In this document: one piece after another, positions 11,287 through 23,480 of the stretch
Layout of the letters: every line of letters starts with the position of its first letter
Position numbering within the stretch: the first letter of the stretch is position 1
NCBI GenBank assembly: GCA_036023115.1
Contig: JAYKKT010000086.1
Span: 14,957,501-15,021,500, forward strand
Direction: 5' to 3'
DNA from: Brasenia schreberi
Lineage: Eukaryota; Streptophyta; Magnoliopsida; Nymphaeales; Cabombaceae
Length of the DNA stretch: 64,000 bases
Translations under genes and position numbers: made by a program
Notes under the pieces: generated by a model
Told to the model about the DNA's origin: nothing
The model's database searches: none
Seen by the model: only the letters and a program-made list of their open reading frames with translations

Positions 11287-14279
11287 GTCTATGATAAAAC
11301 CCTTTCATGCTTAAATCCACTCAAATATTTTCATCATTCAATTGATGCGATCAACAATAGAGATTTGAATTTAAAAGCAAAAACTACCATTATGCATAAA
11401 ATGTGAAGTACGAAAAATATAATGATATATTTCATTTTTTAAATTAAAATCTTCATTGTTAATCACACTGATAGGACAACGGATATGTTTGAGTAGATTG
11501 GGCACATACCACTCTCTCTATATTGCTATGCATGTATATTGTTTATGTATATTATGAAAGGTAAATATGTTATAAATACAAAATATGACATACATGATAT
11601 CAAAACCATTGTGGTTCAAGACTGGATCGCACATGACCGAGGTGCCTAAACAGCCTACCTATCAACAATTTGTTTAGGTTAGGTACATGTCAACTCTAAA
11701 ATTTCTAACCCTCATTAAATTGCTTCTTTATGAAAAAGTTTAAGTTTACACACTCAATTTGTGGGAATTTTATGAGAGAAAGATATAACTAAGAATATTT
11801 GGATTAGCAATCTAGCTTTCGCATGCTTAGCACCCACTATAGCAAATTATATGTTTAAAACCTTTTATTTTAGAGTTGTTTGCATGGACATATATGTCAA
11901 AGACATACTTATATATCAACCTTCTTAAAATTCATACTAAAAATATTACTATTAAAATACTCATCCTATAGCACCGAAAATGTTAGCTTAACTAGCATGA
12001 CTCTCTAGCTGCTCAACTGTAGGTGGGGAGTTTGACACGGGAGAGGTGCATGTCTATGTGTTAGACTTTGGCTTTCTTTTGTAATTGTTAATGTCAAAAA
12101 TTTGAAGAAGATCCAAGGAGCCACTAGATAAAAACTGATAAAGTAATGACCCATAAACTATTCACTTTCTCAACTATCTCCAAAAATTAAGAAAATAAGT
12201 TATGGCCCACTATTCTAGGAGTTATAGAGGAATAAAGAAGGATTTTGAACCAACCTGTCATCAATTATAAAAATGAGTAGTTGCTTACCTTAAGGAGTCA
12301 TTGAGCATCGCAAATCATCCTATTTATTTATTTTATTTCCTAGTTGTGATCCCTAATGGTAATTGTAGCATTTGCTTCTAGTCAATAAAATATTCCTTTT
12401 TCGTTTTCCATTGTGTTCCTTTTGTAAATTTGGTTTTTTGTATTCAATGGCATAATCAAACCCATAATTATTAGTTTACCAGGAATCTGCCCCAAGTTCT
12501 AAATTCGCTAAACAACTAAGTATACCTTCCAAAGGAACAACTATAACTCATTTATTTCTAATAAGGCTTGATCTATTTTTTATCATTTGTAAAGATTTTT
12601 ATGTCCCTTTATGTAGACTCAAGAATCATGCATACCAGAGTTTAAACATGAGAGTTATAGTGAAAACAAGTCGATCTTGTCTTGAGGCATGTAAATAGGT
12701 TGCTGATAAAATCTAATAAGATTAAAAAAAACACCAAAGACCTCATTCTTATCAAAATCGATCAATTTTTGGTTCTTCGATACCATGTGTCTAGTTTCAT
12801 ATGCACTAAAAATTGTATCAATTGGAGCTTCATTGATGAAAAAATGCCAAAATATTACAACATTATCAAGCAACCTACAACCAACTTGAATGTCATCCCG
12901 AGGCTACCTTAATATTACCTGATTTTGAGGTTTTGTCCTAAATGGGTCCTAAACCTTAGCACCAACTAGAGAAAGCTCAGGGAGAACTCTAGAAAGATTT
13001 TCTTGCCTCTTATTCTTTATGGTCTATATTACACAATCTAGGTGAAAAAATATGACATTTTCGTGTAGGCGAAACCCTACTAAATGTACACTCCACTATG
13101 GAACTCCATATCTTTTATTAGGGGTGTTACTAAATGTATGCCCTTTTATTAAGTATGCACCTTTCGTTTTTTATTACAAATCTGCCATTCATGAAGAATC
13201 GAAGTAGTCTCTCTCCTCCTCTCCTCCCATCAAGCTGATTTCTTTATATTATTCACGAAGAACACAGGGCTCTCTCTTGGTCATTAGTTTCTTTATGTTG
13301 TTCACATAGGACGTGTCTACAATCTCCCCTTTCTTGTTGATGCTTACTGATTGGATTTCCTTCTCTTTCATGTGGCAAAGAAAAATATTTGACATATCAC
13401 TTGTGCTTAGTGTATGATTAATCTTGTCTTCTTCTTCTTTCATTTCGGTACTCGTTGAAGTCGAGGGTATCGGGAAAGACATGCAGCTTGGGCACAACTC
13501 CTCCTTAGAGGGTTGCGACCAAACTGTGTTCTCTTTTTCCACATGATGTGCGGTAGCATGCCTTTTTAACATAAGAATGCATGCACAAGACACATCCTTT
13601 CTGCTTTGGAGGACGTAGTTGGGCCATATTTCTTCTAAAATTGAGGCCAACATTTCTTGTATTATGTTGGACAAACCTAGCTTGTGTTTCATGTCAACAT
13701 GTTATATATATATATATATACACACACACATTATACATGTAATATTATCTTCCATTTTGCTAATATTGTATACTTTATAGCATGTGTACATACCCTAGTG
13801 AAACATTTCTTTTATATTTTGTAATAGGAATGAATCATAGAGGTGATGATGATGATGCACGTATGGAGGCAGCCGACAATAAAGTCATATTATTATGGCA
13901 TTGTCAAGAAGGTGCAATGTCTTTGGGTTAGCATATAGTATACGATCGTGGGGATACTAGGAGGAGGGGTATGTGGAGTCATCACAAGCAGATCATCTTA
14001 GGATCTAACCTAACATTGAGATGGATTTTGCAGCACCTTCTTCAGTCTACCATAAGGAAGCTGGTTCTTTAGAGAGTTGTTATGATGATGATGATGCGGC
14101 CTCGTCCCCTATAACTATTCCTCAACTTTGCAAGTTGCATTACACATAAGATTTAGCATGAGTAGGTAATTGTAAACCATTATGTAATATGACATTATAT
14201 GTATAATAAGTAAAAAAGATTGTTAAATATCTATGTAACTAACAAACATTTTGTGTAAATATACAGAGACGGTAGAAAT
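11283..14279. other. AT-rich region without recognised gene; one 147-codon minus frame
   Basis: The minus frame 13692-13249 opens with ATG and runs 147 codons, but no domain is recognised and composition is not clearly coding. A degenerate copia-like primer site TGATATCAAAACC lies near 11600, too weak to call. A short TA/CA microsatellite lies at about 13705-13730. GGGTGTTAC near 13123 resembles the end of a MULE terminal repeat but no partner was found. The GATGATGATGATGC stretch near 13845 may belong to the N-terminal exon of the plant-mobile-domain relic. Confidence 0.3.
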
Positions 14280-15230
14280 TGATCACATGCCACACACAAT
14301 ATAATTCTATGGTTGAGTAGCCTTTTCTTAGAGGCTATACACTAGTGTTAGGCAATTGGGAAAATATTGTTTAGTGGTCAAGGTTGTTTGAGCAAGGAGG
14401 TTTGTCATTTTAGATATTGGACCAACCGTTACAAATTGTCTCTATGGAGTGATGACAACCTCATATTAACAACTTCCATATGCCGTGAGGTGAGATGATT
14501 ATCACTCTCTATGATATTCATGAGATTTTTGGCCTTTTGATTAGTGGCACTTTGCAACTTTTACATGAATAGTGGAGACAATGGATAAGATATATATTAT
14601 GGCTAAAATCTAAAATATGGACCATGATGAAGTGAAACTGCATATGAAGTTCAGAGGTTTAAAGTTTGAATCACTTACTATATACATAAAGGAGGGAGAT
14701 CATACCCAAATATAAGGAGTTTGTATTTTTTTTACAATATAGGATGCACCATGTACCAAGATAAGTCGAGAGATTGGGTGCTATTCAATTGTGTAGTTGT
14801 TGGTTGACGATATATGAAAGGTCGACGAGTATGCTTGGGGTGCAATGATGTTGACCTATTTGAGCAAATAGTTTGAAAAGACTTCAAGTCAATTTAATGA
14901 GCAAAGTACTCTACTTTACGTAATAATTACTCATTTTGTTTACTTTAATGTAACAATAATAAATTTATATTTAAGTTATATAAAATTATTTTTTGTGTTG
15001 TAGAAATGGATTTATAATAGCTGACCCCGTCTAGTATGGGAAAAGACTTAGTTGTTGTTGTTGTTAGAAATAGATTTACAAGTACTTTCTAGCCTTCAGA
15101 GTGAGACACATCGACTTGGGTGGGTTGATGTGCAACCTCATGTGCCTAGGTAGATGGGTAGTGTCACTCAGAGATCGTGCTACTGATCGACTTGTTGCGC
15201 ATCACGGTAGGTGGATGTATGAAGGCTCAT
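14280..15230 (+). pseudogene. Plant mobile domain (PMD/MAIN-like) relic
   Basis: Scattered frames reproduce the plant mobile domain in order: FHMP, stop, GEMIITLYDIHEIFGLLISG (about 14470-14550; family core FHLP.GEmTiTLqDVa.llGLpi.G), GCTMYQDKSRDWV (about 14743-14781; family LGCTLFaDKS.n.V), and VDEYAWGAMMLTYLSKQFEK (about 14822-14881; family Y.WG.A.LA.LY). A piece near 15090-15180 may be the following exon. Multiple stops and frame changes make it a relic. PMD genes are host or transposon-carried copies linked to gene silencing and to Mutator-like and gypsy elements. A minus-strand MULE transposase relic starts about 400 bp further on. A 50-bp retroelement micro-insertion interrupts it at 15015. 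Confidence 0.7.
15015..15064 (+). mobile_element. 50-bp RTE/SINE 3'-end micro-insertion
   Basis: The insert carries the RTE-type 3' end (AGCTGACCCCGTCTAGTATG, then AAAAGACTTAG and TTG repeats). It is flanked by TAGAAATGGATTTA (15001-15014) and TAGAAATAGATTTA (15065-15078), a 14-bp target duplication with one mismatch. It is an extreme 5' truncation of a LINE or SINE. Confidence 0.8.
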
Positions 15231-15619
15231 AAGCTATGTGGTTATCTATATTGTGTTTGTAGTTATCACTTTAAATAATGAATGTTCTTTCAATAATGTG
15301 TATCTCATATATCCTTGTTACGTAGATAATATAGGAACCTTATTGTTGGTGAAAGTACACGGATGTGACCTATCATTTGTTCCAGTTTTATGGATTTATT
15401 TAATGTTTGAACACATTTGAGCCATATATGGCCGAACGAATTGCTCATCAATTTGGTCATTATCAATAGATTTCGTCCTAGACACACTCCATGTCATTAA
15501 CCATACCCACATCCTTGCCTCTTCCTTAGTTTTTATGACCAACACTTTTCTTTGCATATTCTCATGAAGACAATTCTCTCTTAATATATCTTTTAGATGA
15601 CTTACCTTTGGAATCACAA

Positions 15620-16770
15620 ATGAGTGACTCCTCCAAGATAGTGATATGAGGATTCAAATACTCATACAACAAGTGAACTAACTGACAATAAATTTTTTTG
15701 ATGAGTTGATAACTATTGGATAACTTCATATATCTTAACTATCTTTCTCTAGTTCTCATCTTTATAGTCGAACATGTAGGGCCTTTCCACTTTCATCTCA
15801 AGCTTCTTTTAAAAGCTATCAAATTTTGAAAGTTTTGTGGCTCACCACTTTCGAAAAGAATCCATATTTTATCAACACACGACAACCCATGTGATGGTAG
15901 TAATGCATACTTATATGACATTGGATCATTACATAATGCCTTGACACAATTCATCTCTTTGATAATTAAATCAAGTACATGTTGTGAGACTCTTCCCTTC
16001 AAATTTTTTATCATATCTTATGTATAATTAACATAATGCATGTTGACAATTCGTTATTCCTTAAGTGATTTCTTAAGTTGGGTATGTATTATATCAAACC
16101 GCGTTGTAGAGCTACTGAGAAATCCCTTTAACCTTGCATGCACACTATCAACTAACATACTATGAGCATTAAAGGATTCAAAAAAATTAATGATATACAG
16201 ATGCACAAACAAACAAAGTCACATACATGTTAGTCATATGAGTGTCTTAATGCATCATCTTGCCTATTCATGCAGAAACTATCCTCTTTATATGAGCCCA
16301 ATCACTATTCTCTTAATATAAAAAACACGTGAGAATTCTTCCACTTTGCCTCCATCATGGACAATCTCTTACTATACATGCTCTTATCTAATGACTCAAC
16401 AACCTTCCTCCAACTACCAACAAATGTAGTGGTCGTATCTTTATTTATTGTCAATCTAACAATAAAGCCATCAATATTCTTGTCAATATGACATATCTAT
16501 AAGAAATGAGTTGCCTTTGGAGATATGATTCCGATTACATTCAATAAATGTCAGATTATGATCAATGCAAAGCACATTAAGGAATTTGTTTGATATATAT
16601 AACTCTTTGATATACCTCAACACATACGTGTAATTATCTTCTTTCTCTTATAAGTAAAAATAGTTATTTCACCTTCTTCACATCGGTCTAACGACTTTGA
16701 ACATCAACTTTTTTATTGCTTTTGTATTCACCATTTCTTTCATACTCAAGCCATACTTTACTTCTCATAT
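15620..16770 (-). pseudogene. Mutator-like (MULE/FAR1-type) transposase relic
   Basis: Minus-strand frames show the MULE core in order. First is EDNYTYVLRYIKELYI with VLCIDHNLTFIECN (the VIVTDRELALMNAI block with its catalytic Asp) and a THFL..CHIDKNI-like stretch (16670-16480). Next come SWRKVVESLDKSMYSKRLSM and MEAKWKN (about 16430-16330), then ESFNAHSMLVDSVHARLKGF (about 16180-16120, family NRVESAHA.LK). The last is GRVSQHVLDLIIKEM with SHGLSCV (15990-15880), the end of the core and SWIM-like region. Stops and frame changes are frequent. MULE transposases catalyse cut-and-paste transposition with 9-11-bp duplications; terminal repeats were not found. Weak extension to about 17050 is possible. 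Confidence 0.75.
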
Positions 16771-19150
16771 CTTTACTTTTTGACTGAAAAATTATGATAA
16801 TAATATTATGCTTTTTCCCAACATCTCTTACCCATTTAACCGTCATCCTAACTACAAAATACTACATTTGTGGTAAATGCAAATTCTTAATCAAGTTTAT
16901 CATCCTTGCAATCAACAAATGTATCATCACCCAACCAATCAACAAATGAGTCGTTTGGCCTACTTTAATCAATTTTAGTATCATCATGTGTAGTATATCT
17001 ATAGGATAATGAGTACTTTCACTTGATTTCTTTGATATCCTACACATTAAAAAATGATGATGTTAATATAACAAAAACACGCATGCAAAATGTTGACAAT
17101 GACACACCCATATCACCTCTCTCTTAGAAGAAGGTCGCATAGAGTGCATATAACTTAATATAGTATCACACCTAGGCCATAGCCACCAGTAATAATCAAA
17201 CTTACTTGGTGCATGACCGTGTATATAAGGGTGTGTGCCTGGGGTGCGTCAACTTGTAAGAGTTGAAGCTCCTACCAGATGTTTCTTTTTCGATCATCAA
17301 TACCCACCTCACTTGAACAATCAATGGAAGATATCTTTGAAACTTGATTTTTCAATCTATTTTTCATGCGATTGTTTGCTCGATCGATGGAAGACTTTAA
17401 ATAATATTTATAGAGTAGTTGTGTATGCTTGAATACGGTTGAAAATAGATTGAGTAATAAAAATGAGAAAACAAATTGATTGACCGTCTACGAGAGTAGA
17501 AAAGCTACCGAAGTGAGGATAGAAGGCTTAGAAGAACTCGCACAAAGGCATGAGGAAAACAACGTTGGCGGTGATTTACAACTAGTGGTGGAACTGGTAA
17601 CACGAAGAAGGTATGTGAAAGAAGGTATGTGAAGAGAGTAAGGGGAGTGGAGAATTGGGAGAAGTCTGTGGAAGAATAATTTTTTAGTAAGAGGTGTATG
17701 GGTAGGAATTATGATCATCAATGTTACACCCGAAGTACCCATTTCACTTGCAGGGTTTCACCGTGACCAGAAAATGGGCAAGCGACAAGACACCTGGCTC
17801 ACCTCGCACGTGTATATATATATAAAGTTTAAAGATTGAGCTCGCGCTTCTGTTTATGAAAACGACGGTGGAGAAAACAACTCAGCCAATGAGGGTTAGG
17901 CCCATGCTTTGCTTTTATAATTATTTGTTGGGACTCGTAAAATATCTCAAATGATAATGATGAGTATATAATCCATCTGTCTTTATAATAAAATATAGGG
18001 TGAAGCAAGCTTTTATCCCACCTGAACCAGACCCCTTGTCCTGATTACGTTTCTATCTCCGGGGATTAAACCTGTCCCATCTTCATCTCCGTGTTCACAT
18101 GGGTCCTCATGGGGACCTCTTAAGGAAAAAAGAATACTACAAAAAATAAGTTAGAGCTCATAAATGAGACCTAAGTTATATAAAATGTATCTTAATTGCA
18201 ACATATTATTACGAATGAAATGTAGAAAATAACGAGTTCATGAATTCAAAACAGAAAATTACTTTTTTTTAAAAATTTTTTTATTTTTAAATGAACCTAA
18301 CTTTATAAAATCAATTAGAGGAAGAATAAGGCTAAATTCGCGAGATAGGAACCTCCTATCCCCATCCCCACCCCGATCTTCGTTGGGGATTTGCTTACTC
18401 TTCCACTTCCTAAGTCCACCTCATCAAGAGCACGGGGAACCGAGTATCCCCTCTCTATAAACATCCTTACTCCTTATTTGCGACCCCTAACTAGAAGCAA
18501 ACCTTCTGAAATATATACGAAACGTTGCTTACCTACCTTTGTTGTTTCAAAGGGTAAAGGGAAGGAGATCTAGCCCATTTTAACTTTGGCTAACAAGCAT
18601 TGCTGAACTGATGAACATAAAAGAAGGGTCTTTCAGATTCCATCTTTTTCAGATAGCTAAAGAGAAGGACCAGGTTTTTATTTACTGTTAATTGTTTTAT
18701 ATTCCGAGAGGAAAATAATGAGAATTCATTTTGAATAGCATCGAAGAAAGAAAGCACTAGGCTCGGTTATATATACAGTCCAGATGCGAGACCAGTCTCT
18801 ATAATGGCGGTTTCACCGACGCCATCATCTCTCTGATCTCACGCAAACCCGCTAACACTCCCTGCAAATCCATGGCGGTCGATCTTTCCCTCCCCGAATG
18901 AAATGCGATCCTTTTCCTGCTTTTACTCTCCACAACGATGGTTTCACGACTCCCCACTTTCTCTCTCTGATGAAGTTTCGGTTTCTTTCTTTCGTTAGGT
19001 CGAAACCCGCAAAAACAAGTCTTGTCGGGTACGCTGAAAATCCCATCTTTCTTTATACAAACGGTAGTTTTTTGTTTCTGAGGCGGACTTCTCGCTAAAC
19101 GAGTTCTCATTGTGTTTTTTCGGTAATGGTAGAAAGAATGGAGAGAGAAA
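16771..19150. other. Non-coding region upstream of the FLZ pseudogene
   Basis: No gene is recognised. Around 17990-18450 the sequence has CCCCATCCCCACCCCG and GGGGATT words in both orientations, resembling a GGGGA-type MITE. A short CT-rich sequence and the probable 5' leader of the FLZ pseudogene lie at about 18780-19150. Confidence 0.3.
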
Positions 19151-20721
19151 GTGTTGTTGAGGAAGAGGTCGCGTCGTATTGGCACTAAGACGTTTCTGAT
19201 GTGTGAGATTGCACCTAAATCACCTTCCGATCGCAATAATGGAAGGCCCATTTGCATATTTTTCAATAAACCAGGGTTTTGCTCAAACGCTAAAGGGTTT
19301 CACGAGAGTTGTGAGTCCATGACGAGCCCGACATCCATTCTTGATAGTAAGCCGTTCTCCGGTCTGGGGATCTACTTCTGGTCTGAAAAGAGGGCTAAAT
19401 CGCCGGAATTTGTTGCAGAGAGTAAGCACTCGGGCTTCGGCTCGGTCTGGTTGATGCATTGGACCAGGGAACAAATGCAGAAAATGAAGAATCTAAGCCA
19501 GAGAGGAAGATGGTGCTCGTCGGTTCGCAGCTCAAGATTCAGATCCCCCCTCGAAAGGACTCCCCTGTTTTCAGGTCCCCTCTTCCGGCGCCGTGCCGAT
19601 CCAATTGTTTGTCGCCGGGGGTATTCGACGGGCATATGACACCAAGAGAAATCGAACTCTCGGAGGACTACTCATATCTACGGCGATCGCATTGTGCAGA
19701 GCTCTGCTGTTGAGTATCCTGCTAGCGGGAAGAAGTCGCCTCTGTTTCCCAGTCACCGGGCGGATTTCCCGGCCGGCGATTTCCTAAGGTTCTGCCATGC
19801 CTGGAGGAAGAAGCTCAGCGACAATGATGATATTTTCATGTACAGGTACTGTCTTATGGGACTGAATTCGGATTCAGTTCTTTTACATTTGTTACTGCTC
19901 AATGCTCCATAAAAGAGTGTTAATACTTATTTCGAATTACTATATGCCAGTAATTTTGATCACTATTGAACAGAGTAGAGCAGATTGGTTTTAGTAGTTT
20001 CAGTTGAAATTTTCATTGGTCTTTGATGAATAACATTTCCTTCGATTGATAATTGGCAAGCGTTCTTTTTATTTTCCCTTTCTTACTCTTTTGTTGGAAG
20101 AAGAAGGCCTCTGAATTGTTGGATGGAATCAATAAAATACTTTCTCACTTTTTGAGTTAAATGATTATATGACATTAAGATCGAGCTCAAGAGCGACCAA
20201 GAATCTCGCCTACCCTAGTTAGACTGGGAAAATGCTTGCTATGGTTTTGGTTGATTTCTCCTTTGTTGGAGACCTTTTCCTTTTGGACTTTTTGTGTGAT
20301 CAATTGGTTCGCGACTTCATTAGCAATAATTTTTTCGGGTTATGCCCACCTTTTCCGTAATGTGTAAGTTTCGCTTTGTCATTTGTTTCAAGCATTGTTT
20401 CTTTGAAACTACTATCTGTTTTCTTTGATTACTATCTTTTGGCAAATATAGTCTTTATTACTCATACTGTTACTTCTGGTGGTGTTTACACCTTGTGGGC
20501 ATGTTTCGAATCTGGTTTCTTAGTTTGAACTTTGTTTACATCATAATGAACAGTTCCTGACACTTATTTTTCATGGTTTCAGAGGTGAGAAAGCGTTTTG
20601 CAGTGGTGAATGCCGTTACCAAGAGATTCTTTTTTATGAGGAAAACCAGAAACTCGCATCCCATTCATTTGCTACATGGGCTCCGGCTCATTGTCGTGAG
20701 ATATTTGAATCGCATTGCTGA
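19151..20721 (+). pseudogene. FCS-like zinc finger (FLZ, DUF581) pseudogene
   Basis: Exon 1 (19151-19845) shows FLZ hallmarks in order: N-terminal MLLRKRSR-type start (here GTG at the ATG site), MTSPTSILDSKPFSGLG, MVLVGSQLKIQIPP, EIELSEDYS, then FLRFCHAWRKKL and DIFMYR. The intron (GT 19846, AG 20582) restores R-GEKAFCSGECRYQ in exon 2, ending at TGA 20719-20721. Intact FLZ proteins are small plant adaptors that bind SnRK1 kinase through this zinc finger. Lesions: no ATG in frame after an upstream stop at 19130; a frame change near 19448 and a compensating one near 19677; loss of the usual VISHGPN stretch after EDYS; and Cys to Trp at the second Cys of the C-x2-C pair. Sequencing error could explain single lesions but hardly all. 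Confidence 0.85.
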
Positions 20722-21693
20722 TGTGGGCTGAAATTTTGAACTTTAAAACAGTGTTGATCTGTTTCCAGGAGCTGTATTTTTCTGTAACAGCAATGGACAA
20801 TCTACCTTGTAAGTTCTTTTGATTTTGTCCTCCAACACGGGTTTGATTCCGATCCTCTCAGTTGGCAGAGATGGTTTCTTTTGCCGTTGTTTGCTGATGT
20901 GCGCTCTATGACTAGAAGCCATGGCAGACCTCGCATAATTTTCGACAACTTAGTATCCTCCATTTGGGGACAGCGGAATGAGAAGACAAGAAACTGGAAC
21001 AGGAGTTCAGTTCATCTGATGCATACGTGAACTTTTCTCTGGTTTCATCTAATGAAGGCTTCATTTCATTTGTTTTTTTGTGCCAATGGTGTTTATAGTG
21101 AGCACTTGGTTTTTTAACAGTTTTTGCTGGATGATGTATGGACTACAATATCATCTTGTCTCTACCATCATCTTTGATCGTGACTATAAACTCTCTCGCT
21201 CTCTCTCTCTCGCTCTCTCGATGTTTTCTGCTGATCTCACCCCATCAATTTATCATACTGCATATAAGAAGATAATTAGAGGGACTATTAATTTTTGGTG
21301 TAGCACATTTTATGAGTATGACCATTAGTTCTTATCTGTCAAGACTCATTGGCTGTTAGTCTTGTTTCATGGAAGGCAATCCGTTGCTATCGTATAACGC
21401 AAACATCCCATGGAATTGAGTAATCTAGAATTAAAAATTCTATAGGAATAGTAAATTTACGAGCAACAAATCATGGGAGCTGCATCGCAACTTGGAATAA
21501 TAAATACGAAAAATCTACCACTTTACAGACTATGCATGTATACAGGACGGAGTTCATATTCTATATGAATGTCTTAATCCCTTGACTTAAAAGTTCTCTC
21601 AAAGGTAGATACAACACTGTTGAAAATTGGGCCAGCCTAATATTGTAGGCTTTGAGGCCATACATAATGATCAACTGATACTGTTGTCTGCTA

Positions 21694-21727
<34 letters not shown>

Positions 21728-22050
21728 AACACACACACATACACACGAAAAAAAGAAAGGATTGCCGTGTGCTTTAGGGTTTAGGCCCATACGTAATGAT
21801 CAACTGATGCTGTTGCCGATGCTGCTATCTCTCACAGACTACTCAAACACACAAGAAAATAAAAGGATTGTGGTTGGCCATGTGACCACAACACGGCTTT
21901 TGGCGTAAACAGCTTATGAAAGTCCTCTTTCCTCATCGTCTCACATAATGTGTTATGATGGGTTTCTTTGCTTTTCTATAAAACATGCTGAGGACACTAA
22001 TTGGTATTGGATTTTTCACATAAACAAGAAGCTTTTTGGGTTTTCATCTT
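20722..22050. repeat. Non-coding; imperfect duplication with CT/CA microsatellites
   Basis: At 21643-21710 and 21775-21835 the sequence GGCC/CATAC(A/G)TAATGATCAACTGAT(A/G)CTGTTG is repeated, each copy followed by CTCTC or CTCAC tracts; (CT)n then (CA)n runs at 21695-21745. (CTCTCTCG)n lies near 21195-21220. No gene is recognised. Confidence 0.6.
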
Positions 22051-22059
22051 TTTTACTAG

Positions 22060-22175
22060 GCAAGCTGACTTAGGAAGATACATACCAGATATTCCCAACT
22101 GGGTATCGAACTTGTGGCCTTTAACTTGAAGGTTCTGTAGTGTCGAACCCTAGCCAGAAGAGCTGTGGCACTTTG
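22060..22175 (-). mobile_element. Possible tRNA-derived SINE head
   Basis: On the minus strand a Pol III B-box-like AGTTCGATACCC occurs at about 22104-22115, with a possible A-box-like TGGCTAGGGTTCG about 40 bp upstream. No tail or duplication was delimited. It may alternatively be a tRNA-like relic. Confidence 0.3.
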
Positions 22176-22494
22176 TGCTGCTTCTTGAGTTGTTAAAGCA
22201 AGCTATCTGTTAATAATTTTAGTTGTACCGCGTTTCTGCTGCCTGATTAGTATTATACTAGTTGTTATAGCTATTTGGTGTTGGAATCTAATTATTATGA
22301 AATAATTGTTCTTGGTGACCTGAATTTCTAGTTTCTTGAGTGCAAGAGATAAAGCAAGACAGTGAACAAGTACAGAGAACAATAAACTAATGCAAGTGCG
22401 CTGGTCCTCGTCTTCTTCTCGCATCAAATGCAAGTAATCTCTTTGGTGGTAGGTGTAGTTTAACGAGATCAAATATTTTCGTGCCGGTGGGTTG

Positions 22495-22945
22495 GAAACT
22501 TGAATCCATCATCACATACCAGAGAAGGGTGCAAGTGAACCGAGCTGCTCACAGCTACCCGAAGTCGGTTTGATTTTTTCTAGTTCGAGTTGGTCACTGA
22601 GGTGAGCTTAAGCTTTTCAATACTCCGCTTAAGCAGCCATGGTGCCTATTTATATTCTAAAAGTTTTTGTATATTTCGTTCTACCCACAATCATTTGAGC
22701 AAATTCACGAGTTCTGCCAAGTTTGATTTGAGGTCACTCAGCTGAATCGCAAGCTGAGCTTAATTTAGTCAGTCTTCATCGTGTCAAGCTCAAACAACCC
22801 GTGCTCAAGCTGTTCAGAATGCAACTTGATCTCGAGCTTCAAGATTGAAGCTTGTTAGCTCTGAGCCAAGCACTTTCTTGATGAGTCGAGCTGAGCTTGC
22901 TTGTATTCAAGCTCAACTCGGCTCAATTACACCCCCTATACCAAT
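22495..22945 (-). repeat. AGCT/GAGCTCAAGC-rich repeat element, copy 1
   Basis: This stretch is packed with GAGCT, AAGCTCAA and CGAGCTGAGC words and ends CTCAACTCGGCTCAATTACA CCCCC. Read on the minus strand it opens GGGGGTGTAATTGAGCCGAG. The same opening occurs at 30788 on the + strand (copy 2). No coding potential and no defined target duplication; it resembles non-autonomous DNA elements with GGGTGTAA termini found in many plant genomes. Confidence 0.5.
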
Positions 22946-23264
22946 GTGGTAACCTAACTTTTGCTAAGGTAGGTTCAGCTGAAAACAATTAATTATTTTG
23001 TGAATTGCACAAGTGCATTAGAACCACAAACAAACTTGAAAAGGGTCTTGTCATTTCCTGTTTCCTTTTTCTAAGAAATAAACTTTTAAAATGACCTTTT
23101 GTGTTGGAAATCCAGAAACCCCGATTCAAGGGCACAAGAAATTGTTCTCTCCTTAGGTCCTGGTTACGGGGTTAATGTACAAGAAGCTTCTTATTTAAGA
23201 GGTCATGAGTTCAATATCTGAGGACATCCAACCTGATTGCATTTTGCCAAACTCCAGCTTGCCA

Positions 23265-23480
23265 TTCCAATCTTAACCAAAACCAAAACCAAGCCTTTCC
23301 GCACACTAAGTGGGGTTGGCTACACGGCTGAGTTGCTATTGAACTTGATAAGTTTTAGAATCCATGACAATTGCGTTAGACTTTGGATTATGCGGGGAGA
23401 TAGAGCCAACGAGAGTTGAACCATTGACGTGCCCATCTATCATCCTAAGGCCCTTTCCACTATGCTAATCCTTCTTGAAG
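23265..23480 (-). mobile_element. tRNA-derived SINE with A and B boxes and TTGGTTTTGG tail
   Basis: On the minus strand a Pol III A box TAGCATAGTGG (23467-23457) and a B box GGTTCAACTCTC (23422-23411) are spaced as in tRNA-derived SINEs. The 3' end AGCCAACCCCACTTAGTGTG, GGAAAGGCTTGG and a TTGGTTTTGG repeat tail (23290-23268) follow. The 3' end is homologous to the RTE LINE tail seen elsewhere in the window but ends in a different simple repeat. Length is about 215 bp. The flanking duplication is not clear. Confidence 0.75.

Noticed and set aside
11585..11620. TGATATCAAAACC as a copia primer binding site
   Set aside because: Only about 10 of 13 positions match, no LTR end or coding blocks nearby.
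13123..17760. GGGTGTTAC near 13123 and GGGTGTAAC (inverted) near 17728 as MULE terminal repeats around the PMD/MULE pair
   Set aside because: Similarity is only about 9 bp, and flanking 9-10-bp sequences do not match as target duplications.
18799..19266. 155-codon minus-strand ORF
   Set aside because: It is the antisense shadow of the FLZ leader and exon 1; no domain is visible.
21627..21908. 93-codon ORF at 21.6 kb
   Set aside because: Encodes Ser/Leu and Thr/His repeats from CT and CA microsatellites.
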